From NCBI GenBank assembly GCA_012961845.1, contig DTYO01000012.1, forward strand, positions 1 through 6,337: 6,337 nucleotides of DNA, written 5' to 3'. Within the stretch, counting starts at the first letter, position 1; each line of letters starts with the position of its first letter. Source of the DNA: Thermodesulfobacteriaceae bacterium (lineage in GTDB: Bacteria; Desulfobacterota; Dissulfuribacteria; Dissulfuribacterales; UBA3076). The position numbers were made by a program, and so were the translations under genes. The notes beneath the pieces are model-generated. The model searched no databases, was not told where the DNA came from, and saw only the letters and a program-made list of their open reading frames with translations. Positions 1 to 5,878 of this stretch are shown here, in pieces.

Positions 1-7
1 ATTGCCC

Positions 8-105
8 TTTTGCTCGATGACTGCGTTGCTCGTCGGCAAAAAATGCTCACATACAGGGAGTATGCTGCGCTTTTTTGCCTCCTTGCGCCTTGTCCTCGAA
101 CAAAA
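8..105. repeat. Large imperfect palindrome (REP/MITE-like)
   Basis: The outer arms TTGCTCGATGAC (from base 11) and the reverse complement of GTCCTCGAACAA (92-103) match in most positions. The inner arms 35-54 and 60-79 share GGCAAAAAA/TTTTTTGCC and CATAC/GTATG around the loop AGGGA (55-59); the six bases between those two paired blocks pair poorly. The right half runs directly into repeat copy A. The shape is that of a dispersed non-coding palindrome such as a REP element or small MITE. No flanking target duplication can be judged because the left end is at the window edge. It is not a classical terminator, since the sequence after the stem is A-rich rather than a T-tract. Confidence 0.6.
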
Positions 106-127
106 AATCTATTTTTTAGAGGTTCCC
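84..127 (+). repeat. Dispersed repeat copy A
   Basis: This is one of four copies that align without gaps over 44 bases: a TGCGCC-like block (84-89), a palindromic core (90-103, TTGTCCTCGAACAA), and a 24-base tail (104-127) ending in TTTTTTAGAGGTTCCC. Copy A is also the right arm of the large palindrome at 8-105. An ATG follows at 130, behind the AGAGG, but it opens only 18 codons, so I do not call a gene there. Confidence 0.65.
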
Positions 128-204
128 TTATGGATCTGCAAATCCGTTACACAGAAAAAACAATCCTAGTGATATCATTACGATGACTGATGCTATTTTT
201 GTTG

Positions 205-248
205 TGCGTCTTGTTCATGAACAAAACGCATGATTTTCAGAGTCGGCC
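205..248 (+). repeat. Dispersed repeat copy B
   Basis: The block TGCGTC (205-210) is followed by a perfect 14-base palindrome TTGTTCATGAACAA (211-224) and a tail (225-248) containing TGATTTTCAGAG (231-242). The bases before it (CGATGACTG at 181-189, then ATGCT and a T-run) also recall parts of the left palindrome, so copy B may be an internally deleted relative of 8-127. It lies in the spacer between the left edge and the HNH gene. Confidence 0.65.
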
Positions 249-317
249 TGTTATTATTTTATATATCGGACGTATTAATGTTGAAACAAAATACTGGCAT
301 TGATAATGTGGGAATTC

Positions 318-340
318 ACCTGTCTGGTACAGGTTTTTTT
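318..340 (+). terminator. Intrinsic terminator or attenuator before the HNH gene
   Basis: A perfect 6-bp stem ACCTGT (318-323) / ACAGGT (329-334) with loop CTGGT is followed by a run of seven T (334-340). This is the standard Rho-independent layout, read on the plus strand. No gene lies to its left inside the window, so it either ends a transcript that enters from further left or attenuates the HNH gene, whose start is only 33 bases downstream. Confidence 0.65.
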
Positions 341-372
341 ATTGCCGTGAGCAGTGTCTGTAAAATGTGCTT

Positions 373-666
373 ATGAATACTGATATCGATTTTTTTTCGT
401 ATGTCTCCGATGAAGCGGTCAGGAGAGAAAAGGCAAAAGCCAGGGAGCTGCGCAGATCCAGGTGGTGGAAGCAGAAGCTGGCTGGCGGCAGGTGTCATTA
501 CTGCGGGAAGAGTGTAAGACCCGACAGACTGACTATGGACCATGTTGTTCCTCTGATCAGAGGCGGCAGAAGTACAAAATCCAACCTTGTTCCAGCATGC
601 AAGGAGTGCAACAATAAGAAAAAATATCTCCTTCCCATGGAATGGGATGAATATCTGAACAAATAA
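373..666 (+). CDS. Small HNH endonuclease family protein
   Basis: A 97-residue protein (99 if the in-frame GTG at 367 is used) made of a basic N-terminal helix rich in Arg, Lys and Glu and a compact HNH nuclease domain. In the 99-residue numbering, Cys43-x2-Cys46 and Cys78-x2-Cys81 form the expected structural zinc site. Asp58-His59 begin the catalytic beta-beta-alpha fold (MDHVVPLIRGG), Asn73 lies in NLVPAC, and Asn82 takes the place of the last His, as in many HNN variants. The domain fills almost the whole protein, so there is no partner domain to reveal a role. Homologues include McrA-like and intron- or phage-associated nucleases as well as uncharacterised stand-alone proteins. The family is sure, but the target and biological role are unknown. 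Neither start has a convincing Shine-Dalgarno; I prefer the ATG at 373. A terminator-like hairpin sits directly upstream, and hisHF begins 151 bases downstream on the same strand. Confidence 0.85.
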   Translation: MNTDIDFFSYVSDEAVRREKAKARELRRSRWWKQKLAGGRCHYCGKSVRPDRLTMDHVVPLIRGGRSTKSNLVPACKECNNKKKYLLPMEWDEYLNK

Positions 667-686
667 TTTCTGCCTGTTACGGAAAT

Positions 687-769
687 CCTGCATCTTGCTG
701 GTATGCAGGCGGCATCCCGGCAGCTGGAGGCAGACCTTCTCCTGGATGTTGAAGGACGGCATGAATGCC
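687..769. other. Two short inverted repeats in the HNH-hisHF spacer
   Basis: CCTGCAT (687-693) pairs with ATGCAGG (703-709) across a 9-base loop, and GGCAT (758-762) pairs with ATGCC (765-769). Neither is followed by a T-tract. A 31-codon open frame from ATG at 703 to the TGA ending at 798 crosses them, but it has no His-codon run of the kind found in histidine leader peptides and no clear ribosome site. I therefore see possible RNA structure ahead of hisHF but no recognisable attenuator. Confidence 0.3.
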
Positions 770-817
770 TGCCGGACTCGGTGACGGGCTGCGGATGAAT
801 AAGAAAGCGGAAGGATC

Positions 818-2392
818 ATGATAACACTCTTGGACTACGGCGCTGGAAACGTTCTAAGCGTTATCAATGCGATAGAGAGCCTGGGAGAAACGGTAAAGAC
901 AGTGAACAGCGGTGACGACATCGTTTCTGCTGAAAAACTTGTTTTCCCGGGGGTAGGGGCCTTCGGGAACATGATGGCCATCCTCAGAGACAAGGGTTAC
1001 CTTCAGCCTCTGAAGGCCTATCTGGACGCAAACAGGCCGTTTCTGGGCATATGTCTGGGGCTCCACGCCCTGTTTGGGAAAAGCGACGAGGCTGAGGATA
1101 TCCAGGGGATAGGTTTTTGCTCCGGATCGGTAAAAAGGTTTGCCACGGATCTGTCTGTCCCGCATATAGGCTGGAACGGGATCAATGTAAAAAAGCCGTC
1201 TTTTATTTTTGACGGGCTTGATGGTGATGAGAAAGTTTATTTTGTCCACTCCTATCATGTAGTGCCTGAGGATGATTCGATAATCCTGACCACCACCGAT
1301 TACGGGTACGAATTTGTGAGCAGCATCCAGAGAGGGAACGTCATCGCCACTCAGTTCCATCCGGAAAAGAGCGGCAGGACCGGGCTGAAGATACTGGAGA
1401 ATTTCCTGGCCGGGGCCACCGGAGAGGTAATGCCTCCCCATGTCTCGGAAGGTACAAGGCTGGCCAGGAGAATTATAGCCTGTCTGGATGTGAGGACAAA
1501 CGACCAGGGTGATTTGGTGGTGACCAAGGGAGACCAGTACGATGTCAGAGAAGGTGGATCTGTCCGAAATCTGGGCAAGCCAGTAGATCTGGCAGGACGC
1601 TACTACGAAGAAGGGGCTGATGAGATCACGTTCCTCAATATCACAGGATTTCGTGATTTTCCTCTGAAGGATATGCCCATGTTGGAGGTATTGAAGCAGA
1701 CCTCGCAGAATGTGTTCGTGCCTCTGACCATAGGCGGTGGAATAAGGGATTATACAGACAAGGACGGAAGAACATATTCCGCTCTTGAGGTGGCTTCCGA
1801 GTATTTCAGGTCCGGTGCGGATAAGATATCCATAGGAAGTGATGCCGTCCTCGCAGTTGAGGAATATCTGGAAAGGGGACAGAAGACAGGCAGAAGTTCC
1901 ATAGAGCAGATCTCTCGGGTCTACGGGAACCAGGCTGTTGTCATATCCGTGGATCCCAGGCGGGTATATGTAAACACACCCGGAGAGACATCGCACCATG
2001 TGATAGAGACCGGCATACCCGGGCCTGGAGGAGAGAGATACTGCTGGTACCAGTGTACCATCAAGGGCGGCCGGGAAGGCAGGGATCTGGACGCAGTAAC
2101 CCTGGTACAGGTGTGTGAAAAGCTGGGTGCTGGCGAGATCCTCCTCAACTGTATAGATCGGGATGGAACCAATTCCGGTTTTGATTTGGAACTCATCAAC
2201 ATGATAAAGGCGGCAGCATCCATTCCGGTGATCGCGTCCAGTGGGGCCGGGTGTGAGGAGCATTTCTATCAGGTGTTCTCTGGGACCAGTGCGGAGTCCG
2301 CACTGGCTGCCGGCATTTTTCACAGAAGAGAAGTACCGATCATGGCAGTGAAGAAATATCTCAGGAAGAGAGGAATAGAAGTAAGGGCCTGA
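818..2392 (+). CDS. hisHF: Fused HisH-HisF imidazole glycerol phosphate synthase, eukaryotic HIS7 type
   Basis: A 524-residue bifunctional enzyme of histidine biosynthesis. It hydrolyses glutamine and uses the ammonia to convert PRFAR to imidazole glycerol phosphate plus AICAR. Residues 1-200 are the HisH glutaminase: start MITLLDYGAGN, nucleophile Cys79 in GICLGLH, and His181 and Glu183 in QFHPEKSG. A linker of about 15 residues leads to the HisF barrel (about 215-524), with the two Asp at catalytic positions: Asp224 in ACLDVRTNDQGD and Asp379 in VISVDPRRVYV. Phosphate-site motifs IGGGI (305-309), CIDRDGTNSG (445-454) and ASSGAG (473-478) are intact. The HisF half carries long segments typical of yeast and plant HIS7, including VTKGDQYDVRE, FRSGADKISIGSDAV and an insertion around 386-411 ending YCWYQCTIKGGRE. 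Bacteria usually encode hisH and hisF separately. The start is set by the canonical HisH N-terminus; GGAAGG (809-814) is only 3 bases from the ATG, unusually close. No other his gene is in the window. Confidence 0.96.
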   Translation: MITLLDYGAGNVLSVINAIESLGETVKTVNSGDDIVSAEKLVFPGVGAFGNMMAILRDKGYLQPLKAYLDANRPFLGICLGLHALFGKSDEAEDIQGIGFCSGSVKRFATDLSVPHIGWNGINVKKPSFIFDGLDGDEKVYFVHSYHVVPEDDSIILTTTDYGYEFVSSIQRGNVIATQFHPEKSGRTGLKILENFLAGATGEVMPPHVSEGTRLARRIIACLDVRTNDQGDLVVTKGDQYDVREGGSVRNLGKPVDLAGRYYEEGADEITFLNITGFRDFPLKDMPMLEVLKQTSQNVFVPLTIGGGIRDYTDKDGRTYSALEVASEYFRSGADKISIGSDAVLAVEEYLERGQKTGRSSIEQISRVYGNQAVVISVDPRRVYVNTPGETSHHVIETGIPGPGGERYCWYQCTIKGGREGRDLDAVTLVQVCEKLGAGEILLNCIDRDGTNSGFDLELINMIKAAASIPVIASSGAGCEEHFYQVFSGTSAESALAAGIFHRREVPIMAVKKYLRKRGIEVRA

Positions 2393-2862
2393 GATTACAG
2401 GGTACTGCATCCGGTGCATCGTCCGGTGTTCATCTTTTGAAGCGAATAATCCGGGATCGTCTGTGACCAGTTACAGGTACTGAAGTAATCCCGCAAAGGT
2501 GATTTCTGGCCATTCATGGTGTTTTGTGGCATTATCTTTAAATGAGGGAATAAAGGACGCAAGCATTTTTGCTTCCGTCCGGACAATGGTCGGTATTTGT
2601 CCTTGAACGGTATTTTTGCTCGATCTCCGGGTTGTGTGAAAACATGACGCCCCAACTGTCAGTCAACGGCCGTGCTCGCTTTTTCATATGACCTGAAAGT
2701 GAACGGAAATCCCCATTCCGAGACGGATACAGTTTTTCGTTCAATCAGTTCTGATCCAGAATCGAAGGTACTGCTAAGAATTATAACTTTTGGACCGTAA
2801 CTGTATTGCACCAAAGAAATAATTCATGAAATTTCACTGAAATGTTTGAGGTTGTTTTTTTG
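2393..2862. other. Spacer without a recognisable gene
   Basis: The stretch between hisHF and repeat copy C is mostly open but codes for nothing I recognise. Minus-strand open frames of 68 and 86 codons cross it, but they overlap each other and lack family motifs and clear ribosome sites. A TTGTCCTTGAAC segment (2597-2608) resembles the palindromic core of the dispersed repeat without its tail, and TTTTGCTCGAT (2614-2624) matches bases 8-18 at the left edge. The stretch may hold decayed repeat or insertion-sequence material. Confidence 0.4.
2555..2580. other. Strong hairpin downstream of hisHF
   Basis: GGACGCAAGCA (2555-2565) pairs with TGCTTCCGTCC (2570-2580) with one mismatch in 11 and a TTTT loop. 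Read on the plus strand it has no T-tract behind it. On the minus strand it is followed by TTTATT, so it could be a weak minus-strand terminator. It begins 162 bases after the hisHF stop, with no other terminator candidate nearer. It could stabilise the 3' end of the hisHF transcript, but that is inference. Confidence 0.45.
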
Positions 2863-2906
2863 TGCGACGTGTTCCTGAACAAAGGTCCTGATTTTTAGAG
2901 TTGTCC
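2863..2906 (+). repeat. Dispersed repeat copy C, in the glgC 5' region
   Basis: TGCGAC (2863-2868) is followed by the core GTGTTCCTGAACAA (2869-2882, a perfect TGTTC/GAACA pair around CT) and a tail (2883-2906) with CCTGATTTTTAGAG. A T7 run precedes it, as T-runs precede the other copies. The copy ends 24 bases before the glgC start, so it is likely to lie in the glgC promoter region or 5' leader, where the palindrome could act as an operator or RNA hairpin. Confidence 0.65.
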
Positions 2907-2919
2907 TCCGGTTCGGCTT

Positions 2920-2924
2920 GAGGG
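2920..2924 (+). promoter_or_regulatory. Ribosome binding site that decides the glgC start
   Basis: GAGGG directly abuts the ATG at 2925, too close for initiation, but stands 6 bases before the ATG at 2931. This favours the downstream start for glgC. Confidence 0.6.
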
Positions 2925-2930
2925 ATGCTT

Positions 2931-4313
2931 ATGAAATCATATGTTCCTGCCCATAATGTCCTGGCTGTAACCCTGGTCGGAGGTGAAGGAAGCCGCCTTG
3001 CCCCTCTTACTCTTTACAGGACCAAGCCGGCGGTAATGGCCGGACCAACCATTCTTGCCTCCTTTTCTACTTCTGCCGCCATCAATTCCGGAATAGACAG
3101 GATAATACTGGCCAGCCAGTACCTGCCTTTTAGTATGGAGCGGTTTTATTCCAATGTGTACGGCAGTGATTTCGGCCACTACAAGGCCATCGACGTGATA
3201 GGACCGCACCACAACAAGAGTGATGAAGTCAGATACAAGGGAACAGCGGACGCCTTCTACAAGGCCCTTCAGATAGGCGTCAGGCACAACAGGGAATATG
3301 TCCTGGGTTTGTCCGGGGACCACATATATACCTTTGATTTCGGCAGGCTCTTTGGAATCTTTCCCGGGACCTATGGTGATGAATCGTTCGTGGTATTTAC
3401 CCTCAAGGTGCCAAGACAGGAGGCTTCCAGGTTCGGAATACTGGAAACAGAACCTGGATCCACCAGAGTGAGCAAATTCGTGGAAAAGCCTGGGCCGGAA
3501 GAACTGTCTGCGGATCAGGATGAATTCGATGCCAGCATGGGGATATATTTTGCCCCTCTCAGGGTGTGGCACAGGATCCTGGAGGCCGACCAGAAAAGGG
3601 CCCGGAGGGGAGAATCCGGTTATGATATAGGCGGGGATGTCATTCCTCACATGCTGGAAGAGGGCAGATACCAGGTTCATGTATTCAGGTTCGACGGTTT
3701 CTGGGCGGATGTGGGTGAACCAGCCGCCCTGTATGATACCTACCGGTCGATTTTTCTGGACAGGGATCCTGATCTGTTCGGAGACAGGTCCAGACTCATT
3801 GGATCGGTCGGCAGTCCAAATTTTTATTCCACGGACGACCTTATATTGTTTTCCTCCGGCCGCTTTTCTCTCAGGAAATCCTCTGCAGCCGGTTCAATTT
3901 TTTCTCCCGGAGTGGAAATTATAATGTCGGAGGTCAGGGATTCCATCCTTCTGGGTGAGTCCGAACAAAATTATACCGCCATAAAGGATTCCACTGTAAG
4001 AAACGCCATTATTGACAAGATGTGTAATATCAACGGGGCTGAAATAACCAGTGATGACGGCCTGGTCATTCTGGCCAGGGGGACCATGATCGCCAGAGGC
4101 ATCAGGATAAATGCACCGGGCAATGCCGTGGTTGCCTCCCTCTCTGAGCTGATCAGAAATATTTACAGGCTGGAAAAGTATGTAAGAGCTACCGATGCTG
4201 AAATATACGATAATTTCGGCACCAGATATGAGTTTGAAGAGCTGGTGGAAAAGAGAATGCGGCAAGGGATGATAAACCGGAAATTTCTTAGACAGGAGGA
4301 AAAAAATGGCTGA
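2931..4313 (+). CDS. glgC: Glucose-1-phosphate adenylyltransferase (ADP-glucose pyrophosphorylase) family
   Basis: A 460-residue protein of the GlgC family, which makes ADP-glucose from ATP and glucose 1-phosphate, the committed step of bacterial glycogen synthesis. The nucleotidyltransferase domain (about 8-280) shows the nucleotide loop GGEGSRL (17-23) followed by PLT and KPAV (32-35), GTADAF (104-109), the catalytic Asp130 in GDHIY, the sugar-phosphate motif FVEKPG (183-188), DIGGDVIP and GFWADVGE (256-263). The C-terminal part fits the left-handed beta-helix and regulatory domain of the family. Two things are odd. The conserved YRIIDF-type segment after KPAV is replaced by a divergent stretch (36-50). 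The C-terminus is longer than usual (typical GlgC is about 420 residues), with a charged tail after residue 405. Altered regulation or substrate preference is therefore possible. The ATG at 2931 is chosen because of GAGGG at 2920-2924. The last 8 bases overlap tpx. Confidence 0.88.
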   Translation: MKSYVPAHNVLAVTLVGGEGSRLAPLTLYRTKPAVMAGPTILASFSTSAAINSGIDRIILASQYLPFSMERFYSNVYGSDFGHYKAIDVIGPHHNKSDEVRYKGTADAFYKALQIGVRHNREYVLGLSGDHIYTFDFGRLFGIFPGTYGDESFVVFTLKVPRQEASRFGILETEPGSTRVSKFVEKPGPEELSADQDEFDASMGIYFAPLRVWHRILEADQKRARRGESGYDIGGDVIPHMLEEGRYQVHVFRFDGFWADVGEPAALYDTYRSIFLDRDPDLFGDRSRLIGSVGSPNFYSTDDLILFSSGRFSLRKSSAAGSIFSPGVEIIMSEVRDSILLGESEQNYTAIKDSTVRNAIIDKMCNINGAEITSDDGLVILARGTMIARGIRINAPGNAVVASLSELIRNIYRLEKYVRATDAEIYDNFGTRYEFEELVEKRMRQGMINRKFLRQEEKNG

Positions 4314-4821
4314 ACGCAGTGGCATCATTACATTTATGGGTAATCCTCTCACCCTTGTGGGCCAGGAAGTCAGTACCGGCAGTCCGGCTCCGGACTTCCA
4401 GTGCCTCGACAACGACTTGAACCAGGTCTCCCTCGGGGATTTCGGCGGTAAGACCTGCATTATCTGCTCGGTTCCGTCCCTTGATACCCCTGTATGTGAC
4501 ATGGAAACCAGACGGTTTAACCAGGACGCTGAAAAGCTGGGAGACAGCGTCAAAGTCCTGACCATCAGCATGGACCTGCCTTTTGCACAGGCCAGATGGT
4601 GTGGAGCAGCCGGTGTGGAAAATGTCATCACTCTTTCCGACCACAGGGACGCCTCATTCGGCATGGCTTACGGGGTGCTGATCAAGGAGCTGAGGCTGCT
4701 CAGCAGGGCCGTCTTTCTGGTGGACAAAAATGGAGTACTGTGCTACCAGCAGACGGTGAATGAAATAACCGAAGAACCTGACTATGAGGCCGTTCTGAAA
4801 GCAGTGGCAGAGATAGTGTAG
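4306..4821 (+). CDS. tpx: Thiol peroxidase (Tpx, atypical 2-Cys peroxiredoxin)
   Basis: A 171-residue cytoplasmic peroxiredoxin that reduces hydrogen peroxide and organic peroxides, normally with thioredoxin as electron donor. The peroxidatic Cys64 lies in PSLDTPVCDMETRRFN, with Thr61 and Arg134 (LLSRAVFLVD) completing the active site. The resolving Cys99 is in the Tpx signature DLPFAQARWCG (90-100). ITLSDHR and the EITEEPDYEAVL ending are also typical, and the length matches the family. Cys33, Cys51, Cys54 and Cys146 are extra cysteines of unknown relevance. A strong AGGAGGA (4294-4300) inside the end of glgC sets the start, 5 bases before the ATG. The 8-base overlap with glgC implies co-transcription and possibly coupled translation. 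A functional link between glycogen synthesis and peroxide defence is not established by this alone. Confidence 0.95.
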   Translation: MAERSGIITFMGNPLTLVGQEVSTGSPAPDFQCLDNDLNQVSLGDFGGKTCIICSVPSLDTPVCDMETRRFNQDAEKLGDSVKVLTISMDLPFAQARWCGAAGVENVITLSDHRDASFGMAYGVLIKELRLLSRAVFLVDKNGVLCYQQTVNEITEEPDYEAVLKAVAEIV

Positions 4822-4860
4822 ATATCTGGTCATGGGGAAGGCTCATATGCGGCGTTGTGG

Positions 4861-4948
4861 GGCATTCGAAGTACAGGGAATACGCTTTCATGCCACCGTC
4901 CTGCATCTGCGGCATCCTGTGAGCAGATGCGAATCAGTGATTCCTGCT
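4861..4948. other. Cluster of inverted repeats between convergent tpx and the DUF89 gene
   Basis: Three hairpins can be drawn. GGCAT (4861-4865) pairs with ATGCC (4890-4894), with GTA/TAC at the loop base. GCATCTGC (4903-4910) pairs perfectly with GCAGATGC (4923-4930). AGCAG plus GAATCA (4922-4926 and 4931-4936) pair with TGATTC plus CTGCT (4938-4948). The last two share bases and exclude each other. No T-tract follows on either strand, yet the position between two converging genes suits transcript-end structures. The first hairpin's loop region (TACAGGGAATACGCT) resembles the loop of the left-edge palindrome (TACAGGGAGTATGCT, from base 52), so it may be a decayed relative. Confidence 0.4.
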
Positions 4949-4951
4949 GAA

Positions 4952-4975
4952 GGGTGCCTCTGAAAATCACACCCG
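4952..4975 (-). repeat. Partial dispersed repeat copy E (tail only)
   Basis: Read on the minus strand this contains TGATTTTCAGAGGCACCC. It shares the 12-mer TGATTTTCAGAG exactly with copy B and GAGGCACCC with copy D. The palindromic core expected upstream is not recognisable. It lies about 20 bases past the stop codon of the DUF89 gene and is the only copy in reverse orientation. Confidence 0.45.
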
Positions 4976-4996
4976 GAAGTACGGCTTCATGCTCTT

Positions 4997-5878
4997 TTAC
5001 CTGCTTCGGTATGCGGAGGCCTTTCCTGGGGTTAGAGGCTGGGACCGGCATATGATCAGTTCTCCCGGCGGGACGGACAGCATATCGCAGACCACGCTGC
5101 ACTTGGCCTTCAGCAGGAAAAAAATCGGTGCTGGATTTCCGGTCAGGGTTTCATAATTGCCCTGACCCTTGCTTATTATGAGGTCAGCTGTCCGGAAAAG
5201 TTCTATGAATTCAGAGCTGCACTGTTCCATGATGATTCCCGGCGCCCGGCATCCTGTGGAAATCACCCTGGCCGCCTTGTCAACTCCTGCTTTCAGGGCA
5301 TCGTCCATGGTGGCATCGTTGATAATGGGACCGGACCGGACTGCATACACCACCGGTTTGTCCATGGTTTCGATCAGCGCCCTGTCGAAGACTGTTTCAC
5401 CGGCATTGTCTCCAAGGTACAGGATCCATTCGGCCGTACCGATGGAGTCTGCCAGTTCTTTTTCCAGCCACAGAGAGGATACATGTGTTAGGACCTGTTC
5501 CATCTCGGCTTTCAGGTCATAATCCGAGGCCACGCCGAAATCGATCACGTTCCCTGCTATGGCAAGTCGCAGGGCTGTGCCCAGAGGATCTCCGAACGAG
5601 TTGATCATGGTGGTGATATCGGGGTAGAGTTCCAGAGCCTTCTGTGTTGATTCGGCCTTCTGGGCGGCAAACGGGTCATCGGTTCGTGCAAATCGGTTTA
5701 TAATATCATAGATTCGGACGGCATTTTCAGGAGGTGATCTGTGAAAGTCGAACTCAAACAGGGCTTCCGCAGTCTTGAGGAGCAGGGATCTAAGCTCGGA
5801 CTGCGGCAGGTTCAGAAGCCTGCCCGCCCTGAGTGCCTGGGAAATGAAACACGGAATACATTCCGGATGGGTGTACAT
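4997..5878 (-). CDS. DUF89/ARMT1-like metal-dependent phosphatase
   Basis: A 293-residue protein of the DUF89 (ARMT1-like) family, prokaryotic AF1104-type branch. Eukaryotic and yeast members are metal-dependent damage-control phosphatases acting on sugar phosphates and related harmful metabolites; the substrate here cannot be read from sequence. Visible hallmarks are the N-terminal Cys7-x2-Cys10 in ECIPCFISQAL, GNVIDFG (109-115), the metal-site motif LGDNAGE (155-161, Asp157-Asn158), SGPIINDAT (182-190) and SKGQGNYE (236-243). The length is normal and the ending FLLKAKCSVVCDMLSVPPGELI is typical. The ATG at 5878 is preferred because family members begin just before the CxxC; an AGAGG (5895-5891) lies 12 bases upstream, rather far. 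An in-frame TTG at 5968 would add 30 residues unlike the family and has a similarly distant GAGG. The gene converges with tpx and is probably transcribed alone from the right-hand spacer. Confidence 0.9.
   Translation of the reverse strand: MYTHPECIPCFISQALRAGRLLNLPQSELRSLLLKTAEALFEFDFHRSPPENAVRIYDIINRFARTDDPFAAQKAESTQKALELYPDITTMINSFGDPLGTALRLAIAGNVIDFGVASDYDLKAEMEQVLTHVSSLWLEKELADSIGTAEWILYLGDNAGETVFDRALIETMDKPVVYAVRSGPIINDATMDDALKAGVDKAARVISTGCRAPGIIMEQCSSEFIELFRTADLIISKGQGNYETLTGNPAPIFFLLKAKCSVVCDMLSVPPGELIICRSQPLTPGKASAYRSR

Noticed and set aside
130..186. An 18-codon frame starting behind AGAGG of repeat copy A
   Set aside because: The AGAGG belongs to the repeat and recurs in other copies without an ATG behind it; the peptide is short and featureless.
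84..248. Two close repeats at the left edge as the start of a CRISPR array
   Set aside because: The two copies differ too much from each other, the distance between them (77 bases) is too long for a spacer, and only two occur in tandem; other copies are kilobases away.
241..300. AT-rich TTATATAT-type stretch as a promoter for the HNH gene
   Set aside because: A -10-like sequence is present, but no matching -35 box at normal spacing is visible, and the terminator at 318-340 would lie between it and the gene.
703..798. A 31-codon frame before hisHF as a histidine leader peptide
   Set aside because: It contains a single His codon and no His run, lacks a clear ribosome site, and no terminator/antiterminator pair with a T-tract follows it.
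316..819. A 167-codon minus-strand frame across the HNH gene
   Set aside because: It is antisense to a clear HNH domain, has no family motif, and crosses the terminator hairpin and spacer.
854..2419. A 521-codon open frame on the minus strand, antisense to hisHF
   Set aside because: It mirrors hisHF almost end to end, shows no recognisable domain, and arises from the codon choice of the real gene. hisHF has complete catalytic motifs in its own frame.
2395..2744. Two overlapping minus-strand frames (86 and 68 codons) in the hisHF-glgC spacer
   Set aside because: They overlap in different frames, lack convincing ribosome sites and match no family I recognise. They might be decayed mobile-element coding sequence; a translated search of 2393-2862 giving a transposase alignment with frameshifts would revive this.
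2937..3680. A 247-codon minus-strand frame within glgC
   Set aside because: It is antisense to intact GlgC motifs and has no recognisable domain.
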